A stretch of 64,000 nucleotides of DNA from CAIQPV01 sp964480365 (GTDB lineage Bacteria > Pseudomonadota > Gammaproteobacteria > Burkholderiales > Gallionellaceae), in the NCBI GenBank assembly GCA_964480365.1, contig CAYZPM010000006.1, positions 1 through 64,000 on the forward strand. The letters are read 5' to 3'. Shown piece after piece: positions 1 to 8,566 of this stretch; the stretch's first letter is position 1; every line of letters starts with the position of its first letter. The translations under genes and the position numbers were made by a program. The notes beneath the pieces were generated by a model. The model saw only the letters and a list, made by a program, of their open reading frames with translations, had not been told where the DNA came from and ran no database searches.

Positions 1-1686
1 CTGATGAATGTAGCAAGCTCATCAGCTAATGTGAAGAGGCAAACCTTGATCGATGAAATGCCAGAGTGGTTGCAGCCTTCTGGGACATTTGGAATTGGTC
101 TACAAAGTGTTTTTATGTGGACAGATGTAGTGCGTATTAAAACTAAAAGCATATTTACCTCTGAGGTTTTAGACATCACCTTGCATAGCCCTACAGGGCC
201 GAAGCACGGTTTGGTAACTGTAGAATGGTCAGAAAATGAAAGCGATTACTTGCGCCTAATAGGTACAGAACTAAGCTTTGAATCGGTTAGAGATAAAACG
301 CCTTCTAGTTTTTCGCTCTCATCGAATCAATCTATAACAACTCAGGCCTACAACAAACATGACACTTTGCTGGATGAAGAATTGCCGGTTGCAGCATATC
401 TTATTTACGATGAAATATTGAAATTTTCAAAGTATTCACCGATTAAGATTGAATCGCTTTTCTATAACTTGGGGGAGAATATTTTTGATTCAAGAAGTAT
501 TCGCAAAGGTGAAGATGAGCAGAGCGATTTTTTCTGCGAGACCAACTGTAGATTTTCTGTTTATCTTTTAAATAATCGCAGGTCAAATAGTCTACGTTAT
601 CGCGGACAAGAAATTAATGATCCAAAGCTTACTTCGCATTATTTTTTTGCATACTCGCTTGATCTTTATGCAGGAAAAGCGAGTGAATGGCTTACTTTTA
701 ACCGCAATAGCTTGACTTCGGACGGTAGAGATAAAGTCGAAAAGCTTGTTGCTCGTAACCTGAAGTTGTGGGTGGAAAAGAATGTGGAAACATCGGTGAA
801 TGACGGTCAAGAGGCAGTTATCTCTGCTTTGGCAAAATATTGGGCATTGATACCCTATGGCGAAGATAATCAATATTACTGGTCACAGTACGGCAAAAAT
901 ATTCAAACTTACTGGCAAGAACTTTCAAGGAGATTTCCAGATAATTGGCAAAACCTGAATTGTTCGGTAATGATAGACGGTAAAGCAACAGAAGTTAAAA
1001 CTTATCGTGACTGTCTAAAAAAGGACATTATTGTTGATTGGAACCATACCGCATCAAGCATCGCAAAATACGAGCTGCCGAATTCACAAGTTTTAATTGG
1101 TTTAGGTCAAGATGAAATACTGGCGCGGTTTTGTGTCCTAGATTGGTGCAAAATCAACACACATGGTATCAGATATATTACGGCAACTGTGACGCAACGT
1201 GGATTTTTAGATCAGAAGCAGCCCGAACAAAACTCACTATTAATTCAATTGATAGAGCTTGAAGAAAATGGCAAGAGATTAGAAATTGACAACAGCGTAC
1301 TAGCATTTGCTATTGAGCAAGCGACTAGGCACATGTTGAGAACCAGGCGATTGTTAATTCCTCTTATTCTTTTTCCAGAGGACAAGAAAATAGAGAGACT
1401 GCTTTTAAAAGAGGATCTCAAGTATTATGGGTTTCATTCAGTTTTAGGTTTTTTGCCAGAACAGTATATGCAACCTATTTCGCTACCTTTCGAAATTCAG
1501 ACCAACTCACGTCTCGAAAGCTCTATAAAACTAAGCCGATTGGATGACTTTGTTAAATGGGTCAATTCGAACTTGAAGAGTCCACTCTCTTTAGATGAAA
1601 CGAAGAAGGCTTGTAATGAATTAATCGATTATATCGATAACACTGTCATGGCGAACTCTGAGCATTGGAAGTCTCTCCGTAAGTAA
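1..1686 (+). CDS. GHKL/Hsp90-type ATP-binding protein, 5' end missing
   Basis: The frame is open from base 1 and the first visible ATG is at base 4, so the true start probably lies left of the window. About 560 residues remain. Near residue 30 is GTFGIGLQSVFMWTD, which matches the G2-box region of Hsp90/GHKL ATPases (compare GxFGxGFxSxF in HtpG); the N-box carrying the Mg-binding Asn would be upstream. The remaining 500 residues match no family I can name and have no obvious membrane segment or signal peptide. Base composition is AT-richer than the core genes further right, consistent with transfer. Large GHKL ATPases of this size are often found in accessory islands and defence loci, but no function is shown here. 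The next gene is separated by an inverted-repeat element. Confidence 0.6.
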   Translation: MMNVASSSANVKRQTLIDEMPEWLQPSGTFGIGLQSVFMWTDVVRIKTKSIFTSEVLDITLHSPTGPKHGLVTVEWSENESDYLRLIGTELSFESVRDKTPSSFSLSSNQSITTQAYNKHDTLLDEELPVAAYLIYDEILKFSKYSPIKIESLFYNLGENIFDSRSIRKGEDEQSDFFCETNCRFSVYLLNNRRSNSLRYRGQEINDPKLTSHYFFAYSLDLYAGKASEWLTFNRNSLTSDGRDKVEKLVARNLKLWVEKNVETSVNDGQEAVISALAKYWALIPYGEDNQYYWSQYGKNIQTYWQELSRRFPDNWQNLNCSVMIDGKATEVKTYRDCLKKDIIVDWNHTASSIAKYELPNSQVLIGLGQDEILARFCVLDWCKINTHGIRYITATVTQRGFLDQKQPEQNSLLIQLIELEENGKRLEIDNSVLAFAIEQATRHMLRTRRLLIPLILFPEDKKIERLLLKEDLKYYGFHSVLGFLPEQYMQPISLPFEIQTNSRLESSIKLSRLDDFVKWVNSNLKSPLSLDETKKACNELIDYIDNTVMANSEHWKSLRK

Positions 1687-1749
1687 GTTCGAAATATGAG
1701 TGGGGCACTAAAATTTCACGAATGCGATTTTTTAAGGCTATAACCCTAA

Positions 1750-1898
1750 CAGGGTGTTGAAATTCGATTAATGAAGATGATTTGCTGCATTTTACGGGGT
1801 GGTCAAACCCCTCCTGATGTCCAGAAAATCGATTGTAGCGCGTTATACGAGGCCGCCTTTTTTCGGTGAACTTACGCAACGCGAATTTCAACACCCAG
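1750..1898. mobile_element. 149-bp MITE-like element with 17-bp terminal inverted repeats and CTAA duplication
   Basis: The left end CAGGGTGTTGAAATTCG (1750-1766) and the reverse complement of the right end, CTGGGTGTTGAAATTCG (1882-1898), agree at 16 of 17 positions. Both sides are flanked by CTAA (1746-1749 and 1899-1902), which fits a 4-bp target duplication of the YTAR type known for IS5-family elements. There is no room for a transposase, so this is a non-autonomous or internally deleted derivative. Family assignment is inference. Confidence 0.65.
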
Positions 1899-1958
1899 CT
1901 AAGCTCATGCAGCCTCTTGCTTCGCGTTACGTTATGCATCTAACTTTAGGAATGACAA

Positions 1959-2456
1959 ATGACACTTGAAATAATTCCAATCCAAAGCGTTTGGAGCATA
2001 CTTCGTAGACTGCCACTTCTTCTCAGGTGGTATTTCACACAGGAAAAAATGGCTGGTCTTGTCTATTTAGATATTCAACCACGTCACCACCCTGTCGTCG
2101 TTGACCTTGGGCCAGCAGCGTCATTCTCGTTGTACCTCCAAGCCATCAATCTTTCCCCGTTCCCTGTCGAATTGGATCGCGCAAGTTTTCGGTTCTGGTA
2201 TGGAGGAGCATCGATTAATGCATATATTCTCAACAAGCAAGTCATCAGTCCTGGAGAAATCGCTTGCCTCTACATTAGCGAGGTAATTCCAGACGGCCAA
2301 GCAAATCAAATGGCTAGTTCACCGGATGGAAATCCAGTTGTTTTGGACGGAAATATTGAGTTCAACTGCAAAGTTAGGCCTTTTGCGAAAAGGGTCGGCA
2401 ATCTTGATGGCATCAATCCAAAAGTTCTGAATGCTAAGTTTCGCTCCGATGCGTAA
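1959..2456 (+). CDS. hypothetical protein, 165 aa
   Basis: The ATG is preceded by AGGAA at a good distance. I do not recognise the protein. It starts with a basic, leucine-rich stretch (SILRRLPLLLRWYF) that could be membrane-associated but is not a clean signal peptide. The middle looks like alternating beta strands, with an LYLQAINLSPFPVELDRA segment of the kind seen in beta-sandwich domains. It lies just right of the inverted-repeat element and points away from the convergent AAA+ gene. Its accessory location suggests island cargo. Confidence 0.55.
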   Translation: MTLEIIPIQSVWSILRRLPLLLRWYFTQEKMAGLVYLDIQPRHHPVVVDLGPAASFSLYLQAINLSPFPVELDRASFRFWYGGASINAYILNKQVISPGEIACLYISEVIPDGQANQMASSPDGNPVVLDGNIEFNCKVRPFAKRVGNLDGINPKVLNAKFRSDA

Positions 2457-2470
2457 AGGCAACTAATACA

Positions 2471-2581
2471 ATGTCCAGCAATCAAGAAACGCCAACAGAA
2501 CCAGTCCCCAGAAAAAGTGCCGGATTCCCTACCAAACTTGTCTCTGAGTCAAAAGATAAGCGATGTAATTACAAACAGTAA
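2471..2581 (+). CDS. possible 36-aa ORF or truncated gene start
   Basis: ATG at 2471 reads 36 codons to TAA, rich in Pro, Lys and Ser, starting 14 bases after the preceding stop codon. There is no convincing ribosome binding site. The ATG lies inside the motif TAATACAATGT that recurs in island intergenic regions, so this may be regulatory DNA rather than a gene. Confidence 0.12.
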   Translation: MSSNQETPTEPVPRKSAGFPTKLVSESKDKRCNYKQ

Positions 2582-2689
2582 TAGAGGCTTAACTACAACC
2601 GGTCATGTTGGGCTATTGCCCGGACCCTGATGAAAGACTCGCGCCGGGACCTCATTCGTTAGTCGGGTGTATGCTGCCCCGTAAATTGA

Positions 2690-4618
2690 TCAGATAAAAC
2701 CTATTTTGTTGTCGGCATATTCACTGTCGCCGCCACCATTTCCGTTGGGCGCTTCGCCGGGGATAACTAGCTTGGCAATTTTTTCGTCCTTCATCATTGC
2801 ACTAACAAAAGAATTCCTGACGATGCTCGTGGTGCGGCGCATGTCTATGTTCGTCCGGTCGGCAAGTCGCTGGCTCGTTGATTTATCAAGTTTGATTGGC
2901 TTGCCAGTGGCCGCGCGCAATTCTTTGAACTCTTCCTTGATAATCCGCAGCCGCTGCTCCGGCTCCGGTCGCGGTACGGTAAATATCTCAACCCTTGAGC
3001 GTAACGCCTCAGGCACGTTTTTCAAGCTGTTGGCGGTCAGAATGTAAATGATTCGGCTGGCATCAAATTCCATTTCAAAAAACTCATCCTTAAATGTCAC
3101 GGCGGTGCCTGGCTCAAACAAATCTAATAGAACAGGCAAGATCGGATACCGGTCGTCAGATCCCATTTTGTCAATTTCGTCGATTACGAAAACGGGCGAG
3201 GTTGTCTTGCCCTCTGCAAGGGCTTTAAATACTTGCCCGCATTTTGCCGTATGCCAGCTTGAGTGCGATCCGGTTAGCTGGAAGTTTCCCTGCGCGCCAC
3301 CCGCTGACATTTTTTCTATGCTTCCGCCTAAACCTTTGGCCAAAGTTATCGCCAAATAGGTTTTGCCTATGCCTGGATCTCCAAGTAACAAAATCGGCCT
3401 GACACGAAAACTCTTGGGATCCATGGCAGCAGATAGGATCAAGTTTTTTTGCAAGCAGCTGATCGGTTCAATCAGATTTTCAAATTGGCCCTTCGCATTC
3501 TCAAGGATTGCATGCGCTTTTTTTGGGTCAGGAATCGTGCGGTAACCATCGCTTTCCTGCGCGTTCTTTAGCAGACGATCTGCGCCGCCTTTCCGGTCTT
3601 CTCGCAACTCACCTACGTGCGTCGCCGCACGAGCCAATTCGGCCATGTTGAAAATCTGAATACTGTTGGGGGGGAGGGCGGCTTGAATTGACTTGTCTGA
3701 TATTGTCGGGGTGGAATCATTGTTCAAGACCCGCAACCATAAGGCGTGACTCCGCTTAACAAAGCTGCCCGAAGTTCCAGTGTCAAGGGCAAGATTCGCA
3801 TTACCCCATGCCCCGGCCCATAGCTTCGTCTTAGGCTGCAGTGCTAAATCGCCGCAATTGCAGACGTGCGAAAAAATCTGTCTCACGCTATCCCATCTCG
3901 GGTCGGACATAAATTCCAGTACATCGGTCATGCGGGCACTCCGTATTTCGTGCGCCATGCACAAGGCAGAAGCGATAAAAAAATTATGTGCGAATTCATA
4001 AGTCGCTCTGTCCGTTTGGACGCGAAAGGGTTTTAGCAGAGTATCGGATAGGCGAGTGGCATCGGATAGCTCGAATCGGGTGCCAACGCGGATCGCGCTT
4101 AGCGACATAGATTTATCATGCGCCGACAATATGGCAGTCTTGCCTTTCATCAGTTTTTCATTTTCAGTCTTGGCAGACAGATCGGGCAGGCCCAGTGCCT
4201 TGCGCCATTGGTTGACGCAAGAGGCAACATGCCTTTGAGCCATGCCGTTGGAAAATATCTTGATGCGTTCTCTGAAATCCCTTTGCCATGAAGTCAGTTT
4301 GGTGTCGAGCATGCTGAATGACGTATATTGTGAAATTCCAATCAGCATTTTTTTCTCTGTTTCCCATTTATCCATGTCGGTGATGCAGTCCAGCATGCGT
4401 TGTGGGATGTAATCTGTTTTTTCTTCTTGACCTAAGGTGTATAACGCCACCGCGATGAAGATGTCGGTTGATAATTTGTGTGTGAGGCGATCCAGGTCAG
4501 CACGCACGGGAGTCAGGATGGCGGCGGCCAGCTCGGTTGTATCACGAAGTGCATTATTGCCGCATGTCCGTATCAGTGTGTGCAGGTCCTGGGTTAGCAG
4601 GGAGTTTTGGATTCTCAT
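2690..4618 (-). CDS. Lon-like AAA+ ATPase without protease domain
   Basis: 642 aa. The C-terminal third is a Lon-type AAA+ module: Walker A GDPGIGKT near residue 413, the Lon-like GSHSSW segment, Walker B VFVIDEIDK near residue 473, sensor 1 ILTAN, arginine finger LRSRVE and a sensor-2-like MRRTTS. The protein ends about 40 residues later with a Gly/Asn-rich tail, so the Lon Ser-Lys protease domain is absent. The N-terminal 380 residues are mostly helical and unrecognised; they may recruit substrates or partners. AAGGGG precedes the ATG. The DUF5710-HNH gene lies 74 bases upstream on the same strand and may be cotranscribed. A remodelling ATPase in a mobile-island context is the safest reading; role in defence or transfer is unknown. 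Confidence 0.8.
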   Translation of the reverse strand: MRIQNSLLTQDLHTLIRTCGNNALRDTTELAAAILTPVRADLDRLTHKLSTDIFIAVALYTLGQEEKTDYIPQRMLDCITDMDKWETEKKMLIGISQYTSFSMLDTKLTSWQRDFRERIKIFSNGMAQRHVASCVNQWRKALGLPDLSAKTENEKLMKGKTAILSAHDKSMSLSAIRVGTRFELSDATRLSDTLLKPFRVQTDRATYEFAHNFFIASALCMAHEIRSARMTDVLEFMSDPRWDSVRQIFSHVCNCGDLALQPKTKLWAGAWGNANLALDTGTSGSFVKRSHALWLRVLNNDSTPTISDKSIQAALPPNSIQIFNMAELARAATHVGELREDRKGGADRLLKNAQESDGYRTIPDPKKAHAILENAKGQFENLIEPISCLQKNLILSAAMDPKSFRVRPILLLGDPGIGKTYLAITLAKGLGGSIEKMSAGGAQGNFQLTGSHSSWHTAKCGQVFKALAEGKTTSPVFVIDEIDKMGSDDRYPILPVLLDLFEPGTAVTFKDEFFEMEFDASRIIYILTANSLKNVPEALRSRVEIFTVPRPEPEQRLRIIKEEFKELRAATGKPIKLDKSTSQRLADRTNIDMRRTTSIVRNSFVSAMMKDEKIAKLVIPGEAPNGNGGGDSEYADNKIGFI

Positions 4619-4692
4619 TTTTGTTGCCCCTTATTGGGTGAATAAATTTGTTGTAAATCTGAAGTTAAAATCGAAAAAATAGATGTTGTCCG

Positions 4693-5343
4693 CTAGTGGC
4701 AAAGTCCTCTCCTCGGTATGGTGCCAGTCCGATATGCCTCAATCTTTTGGAGTGTTTCTACAGACAACTTGATGCCGGTTTCCTTCAACCAGGACACATC
4801 TAAAATCCATGTCCGTTTCGAACGTCTTTCCCCGAGCGCGAATGCCTCCCGTGTATGCATTTCTGCGGTTTCCTGATCCCATCGATTGACGTTCCGCAAG
4901 TGGCTCATTGCATACGTCGCTTTTCCTAATTTTCGTGCCAGGCCCATGTGAGTAACCTCGTGGCAGTCAGGGCAAAGCGCTTCAAGAGTTATGAGGCTTT
5001 GTACCCCGGTCTCCTCATCAAACTTCCAGCGTTCATGACATTCCACCGGATGCTTTGGGCCGACCCCGCCGCAAATCGAACACACATTTGCGCTTTTATT
5101 TTTCGCAAACCGCTTGCACAGCTCCCATTCGGCGTCACTGAGTACCGATCGCAGATTTGAGGAACAAGCAGACAATGGCACCAGATCGACACTGAGCAAT
5201 TTGACCCAAGGTTCCCATTTCTCAAACGCATCCACGGGAGTACCGTCAGGCACATACCATTTTTTAAGATTTTTATTCCAACGAGCGCCCAGCGCTTTGA
5301 CAGCATCTTTTTCTGTGTACGGAACATTGATAAACGTTGTCAT
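4693..5343 (-). CDS. DUF5710 - HNH-like zinc-binding protein
   Basis: 216 aa from the ATG at 5343, chosen because AGGAG stands 11 bases upstream and because the DUF5710 domain begins right there; a longer frame to 5397 has no such support. Residues 1-48 match DUF5710 (FINVPYTEKDAVKALGARW and KKWYVPDG), a module commonly fused to DNA-processing proteins of plasmids and integrative elements. Residues 88-128 carry an HNH-like metal cluster: C88, C91, H103, C124, C127 and H128. This suggests a nuclease or DNA-binding zinc protein, although the second catalytic histidine of HNH enzymes cannot be placed with certainty. It is immediately upstream of the Lon-like AAA+ gene. Confidence 0.7.
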   Translation of the reverse strand: MTTFINVPYTEKDAVKALGARWNKNLKKWYVPDGTPVDAFEKWEPWVKLLSVDLVPLSACSSNLRSVLSDAEWELCKRFAKNKSANVCSICGGVGPKHPVECHERWKFDEETGVQSLITLEALCPDCHEVTHMGLARKLGKATYAMSHLRNVNRWDQETAEMHTREAFALGERRSKRTWILDVSWLKETGIKLSVETLQKIEAYRTGTIPRRGLCH

Positions 5344-5667
5344 AATTCTTATCCTTCTCCTGATAGATTCACTGCGCAAAAACAAGCAATACAACACCGC
5401 CGCAAGACTGACACAACATCATATAAGGGCAAAAAAATATAGCCCCAGACACCCTCGCAAAATTCACAGATACTTAACTGCATGAGCACTTGAAAAGTTA
5501 ATTCAACTTTCCCTTGCGAACTGCTCAAAGTGCATTCGCCAGCTTCCCGCAAACTAGATTAATACCGATCTTTGCTCCCGGTAACTACACATTGCCGCAA
5601 TACCGACACAATGTCAAGCATTTTAACAAAAAAGCCCGTCTGCTTGAACGGGCTTGCCAACTAACCA
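5344..5667. other. 324-bp intergenic region
   Basis: The region separates two minus-strand genes. It holds the terminator of the upstream gene at 5626-5655 and, at 5613-5618 on the minus strand, a TTGACA with no good -10 match at 17 bases. The sequence around it (ACACAATGTCAA, 5606-5617) resembles the island motif TAATACAATGT. Nothing else is recognised. Confidence 0.4.
5626..5655 (-). terminator. Rho-independent terminator after the 102-aa gene
   Basis: On the minus strand an 8-bp stem (AAGCCCGT / ACGGGCTT, 5632-5655) is followed by six T residues. It begins 12 bases after the stop codon of the gene at 5668-5976 and has the classic intrinsic terminator form. Confidence 0.85.
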
Positions 5668-5976
5668 CTATTTTTTATCTGTGGGTAGCCATCGTTTTAC
5701 CTTCTCTGCGTCCAAGCTAATCATTTCGCCACTCTCAACCCGATCAATCAAATCCGTCATCAAAATACAGATCGCTTGAAACCGATAGCCGCGCGGCACA
5801 ACATCTGTAAAACGCTTGCTCAATTCCTCAGGCAGAAACAGCGAGGCACACGCCACCCCTGGAATTTTTCGTAGCTCGGTTTTTCCATTGTCTTTTTTTG
5901 TTTTGGTGGGGGCTAAAGCAACATGGCCGCCTGATATGTTCACCCCGCCTTGTTTTCTGAGGTTTTTCTTTTGCAT
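5668..5976 (-). CDS. hypothetical protein, 102 aa
   Basis: The ATG has AAAGGA nine bases upstream and the gene is closed by an intrinsic terminator, so it is probably real and monocistronic. The N-terminus is Lys/Gly-rich. Residues around 45-100 (LFLPEELSKRFTDVVPRGYRFQ, in part) look helical and resemble the small plasmid or ICE proteins that carry a degenerate ribbon or helix fold for DNA or ParB-type regulation, but I do not recognise the family. It has no cysteines apart from one or two scattered and no signal peptide. Confidence 0.55.
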   Translation of the reverse strand: MQKKNLRKQGGVNISGGHVALAPTKTKKDNGKTELRKIPGVACASLFLPEELSKRFTDVVPRGYRFQAICILMTDLIDRVESGEMISLDAEKVKRWLPTDKK

Positions 5977-6544
5977 TTTCCATGTCCTTTCTATTTTTTT
6001 AATCGGATTGATGCATTTTGTTTAACAATATACTAATACAATGTCAAATGCGAGTGCAAACAGATGACGGTAAGCCTACGGCTTAGTAAGGTGATCTATC
6101 AAAAATGCTCAGCATATTGAACAAGTAGCATAAATACATTGTGTTAATTATATTTAGTTGTCTATTTTGCAGCAAAAGGAATATTTGGCTATTTGCATTC
6201 TGAGGTTGGAAAAACCAGATTCCAACGGCACTTTGAAAGTGAGCCGTTTTGTGCAAAACATGGTTGTCTGACACAGAAAGCCAACGCCCCGTTGCGTGCA
6301 AAATAGGGTTGGACGACGAAAGGCCCAATGACGGCAATACAACGAAAGCCGACCATTGGTGTAATATAACGGCGGTCGGCTTTGTGCCAGAAGCCGTAAT
6401 TCACATATCTGAAATGGAGGTCTGCAATCTATAGTGAAGCGGTCGTTCGACGAGTAGAATACCGAATGCAAACTACCGGCCAATTTCGGTCAATCGAGTA
6501 TGAACCCCTTAGCAGGCCCACACTGACACAAGGAATTACAAACT
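5977..6544. repeat. intergenic region with degenerate 45-bp tandem repeat and a 10-bp-stem palindrome
   Basis: Two related units begin at 6244 and 6289 (period 45): both open with CCGTT, share GTGCAAAA, a GGTTG block and an AAAGCCNA-like end. Just after them lies a perfect inverted repeat, AAAGCCGACC (6345-6354) with GGTCGGCTTT (6374-6383). Short reading frames on either strand here show no codon-usage or domain support. At the left edge (6019-6047) is a possible minus-strand promoter, TTGACA with a weak TAAACA. The region reads as noncoding repeat DNA. Confidence 0.5.
6019..6047 (-). promoter_or_regulatory. possible promoter of the 102-aa gene
   Basis: The minus strand has TTGACA at 6047-6042 and, after 17 bases, TAAACA at 6024-6019, about 40 bases before the ATG. 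The -35 is perfect and the -10 weak. It overlaps the motif TAATACAATGT (plus strand 6034-6044). Confidence 0.3.
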
Positions 6545-7603
6545 ATGATTGCAACACGAACTTTATCAATACTTATTCTGCTCGAACTCCTTTTTGTTCC
6601 CTTGTTCGCCAGTGCTGGCCCTGCTGATCCCGTATTGATGGGAATTCAGTTATCACAGATTAACTACGATGTAATCAACGGGCTGTTAATTGATAAATGT
6701 AATGTTTCATATCCCAGCACTGTGCCTGCGCTCAAGGATGCAATTGATAAATGGAAGTCCAAGAATACTGATGCACTTAATGAGCTACATCAGATCACTA
6801 AAGATAATCTTATTAAAATAGCTCATCTATCTGAGTCTGATGCCACAGCAAAGATCGCACAGACTTCAGAGTTAATGACAAATGGCCTTAAAGCTCAGTT
6901 TGAGAATATTTCTGGTGTTCAGTTGAAAGAAGCATGTAATGGTAAATATGCTGCGACGACGTTGCAGACACTGGACTTTCCATCTGTACTTGCTTTAATG
7001 CACAGTGCAAATGCTGAACCCTCGCGGACTAGTTCACTTCCAACAAAAGAAAATGAACCTGTAATGGTGCGCATTCCCGGAAAGAATTATGAAATGGGAA
7101 AATTCGATGTTACCCAAGGCGAATGGAAAGATGTCATGGGAAATAATCCGAGCAAATTTAGTAAATGCGGCGACAACTGCCCAGTGGAGCAAGTAAGCTG
7201 GGACAACATACAAAACTTCCTGCAAAAACTCAATGCAAAGACTGGCAGACAATATCGCCTACCCACCCAAGCAGAATGGGAATACGCCTGCTATGGCGGC
7301 AAGCAGACAGAGTATTGCGGGAGCAATGACATTGAGGCTGTGGCTTGGTATGAAGGCAATAGCGGTGGTCAAACTCACCCTGTAGGGCAGAAGCAGGCGA
7401 ACGGCTATGGCTTATACGACATGAGCGGGAATGTGTGGCAATGGATGCAGGATTGGAACGCTATGAACCCGAGCGCGCGCGCACTCTGTGGTGGCTCATT
7501 TCTATTCAAACCAACGCTTGAGAGTGCAACATTCCGTGGAGGGCGCGAACCAAATATCAGTGCCGACTTCATAGGCTTCCGCCTTGCGAGGACGCTCCCG
7601 TAG
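6545..7603 (+). CDS. exported SUMF1/FGE-sulfatase-fold protein, probably without oxidase activity
   Basis: 352 aa. AAGGA precedes the ATG. Residues 1-25 form a signal peptide (ILILLELLFVPLFASAG), so the protein should be periplasmic or surface-bound. Residues 30-165 are an unrecognised, largely helical region. Residues 175-352 are a formylglycine-generating-enzyme fold: KFDVTQGEWKDVMG, NPSKF, PVEQVSWDN, YRLPTQAEWEYAC, GLYDMSGNVWQW, GGSF, and the terminal GFRLAR. Active FGE needs a pair of cysteines in the segment after GGS; here that segment (FLFKPTLESATFRGGREP) has none. It is therefore more likely a binding or structural member of the family, as known for many bacterial FGE-fold proteins such as C-type-lectin-like variable proteins. 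Confidence 0.8.
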   Translation: MIATRTLSILILLELLFVPLFASAGPADPVLMGIQLSQINYDVINGLLIDKCNVSYPSTVPALKDAIDKWKSKNTDALNELHQITKDNLIKIAHLSESDATAKIAQTSELMTNGLKAQFENISGVQLKEACNGKYAATTLQTLDFPSVLALMHSANAEPSRTSSLPTKENEPVMVRIPGKNYEMGKFDVTQGEWKDVMGNNPSKFSKCGDNCPVEQVSWDNIQNFLQKLNAKTGRQYRLPTQAEWEYACYGGKQTEYCGSNDIEAVAWYEGNSGGQTHPVGQKQANGYGLYDMSGNVWQWMQDWNAMNPSARALCGGSFLFKPTLESATFRGGREPNISADFIGFRLARTLP

Positions 7604-8084
7604 CGAAGCAGAGGGAGCACAAGGGTTAGCGGGCGACGAATAATTAATCAAAATCGTATGTCCGTTAACGGGATGTTGCTATGTCGCTTGTGGGTGAGCA
7701 AGAGACCGCCCTCACCACAAATTCTCATCAGATTTAAGGTCTGGTACTAGAAGTAAAGCAGTCGATCAAATGTTCTACCTTGGAGGTCGGGTTTGGGTCG
7801 GTTGCTGTCGCTGGTTGCCGGCAACAGAATGTCTCTTGTCAGTCTAAAGCAGGCATAGCCCTACTGGTTCAATTCCAACCTATTGGAGTTTCGAGGAAGA
7901 TGCGCACGGACCGCCGATTCCAACTTGGGCATTCAGCCGAGTTGGCCTCTTAAATCTCCGCTATCCAACCTTAGATTGCAAATAGCCGAATATTTTTCCT
8001 TGCACTCAACCATTTATTCGCTCAACGGCAGAGCAATGGTTTAATATGCGCACATAATCATTATTAAATTGTTCGGAGAAACTT
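7604..8084. other. 481-bp intergenic region, nothing recognised
   Basis: No open frame with a ribosome binding site, no tRNA and no clean terminator is visible. It separates the FGE-fold gene from the gene pair ending in the ParB-like protein and may hold the promoter of that pair; CGGAGAAACTT just before 8085 is the ribosome binding site of the next gene. Confidence 0.3.
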
Positions 8085-8501
8085 ATGGCGAATTTGGTGC
8101 CTTCCCAAACTTCCGTACCTGATTGGCTGATGACGTATTGCCGTCAACTGGCTGATGTGCATTATTCCAGGAAGTTGAGCCGGATGTACGTGCACATGTT
8201 GGAAGGGTTTTTGGCGTACGAGCCGTGGAAAGCAAATCCGCCTCTGGCGTGGCATGTCGCCAATATTCATGGGGCGTCCGTTAGGAGTTCGCGCAAAGGG
8301 GCTGATCCTGGATGGGTGCCGATGAATATGATGTTGCCAAAGGAATTAGCGGATCGCATCAAGGCGGCAATCGAGTCGATCAATATGAATTCGGCGCAGG
8401 AAGGCAGGAAGCTTTCGTTGAGGACATTTTTATATACCGCGATCTTCTGGTGGTGCACCAGCGTGTATCCCTATAACGGGCCGGGAATGATTCAGGGCTG
8501 A
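8085..8501 (+). CDS. hypothetical island protein, 138 aa
   Basis: ATG preceded by CGGAGA. The protein is soluble, Trp- and Met-rich, with no domain I can name. Residues 80-110 (MMLPKELADRIKAAIESIN in part) form an amphipathic helix and the C-terminus contains a Trp-rich hydrophobic stretch (LYTAIFWWCTSVYPY). It ends 65 bases before the ParB-like gene on the same strand, so the two are probably one transcription unit of the integrated element. Confidence 0.5.
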   Translation: MANLVPSQTSVPDWLMTYCRQLADVHYSRKLSRMYVHMLEGFLAYEPWKANPPLAWHVANIHGASVRSSRKGADPGWVPMNMMLPKELADRIKAAIESINMNSAQEGRKLSLRTFLYTAIFWWCTSVYPYNGPGMIQG

Positions 8502-8566
8502 AGTGTGGGGCAGGGCGCGATTGCGCCGGTTTAACGGCAAAGCGAATAAAAATACTGGGGTGTGGC

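Noticed and set aside
1646..1939. 97-aa minus-strand frame over the inverted-repeat element
   Set aside because: It runs through the terminal repeats and shows no domain or ribosome binding site; it is the element read through.
1690..2690. Integron cassette array (sites resembling GTTRRRY/RYYYAAC near 1937 and 2657)
   Set aside because: Only isolated half-sites fit; no attC-sized palindrome and no integron integrase are seen.
6083..6483. Several overlapping minus-strand frames in the repeat region
   Set aside because: They lack ribosome binding sites, overlap each other in different frames and follow the repeat units; noncoding DNA is more likely.
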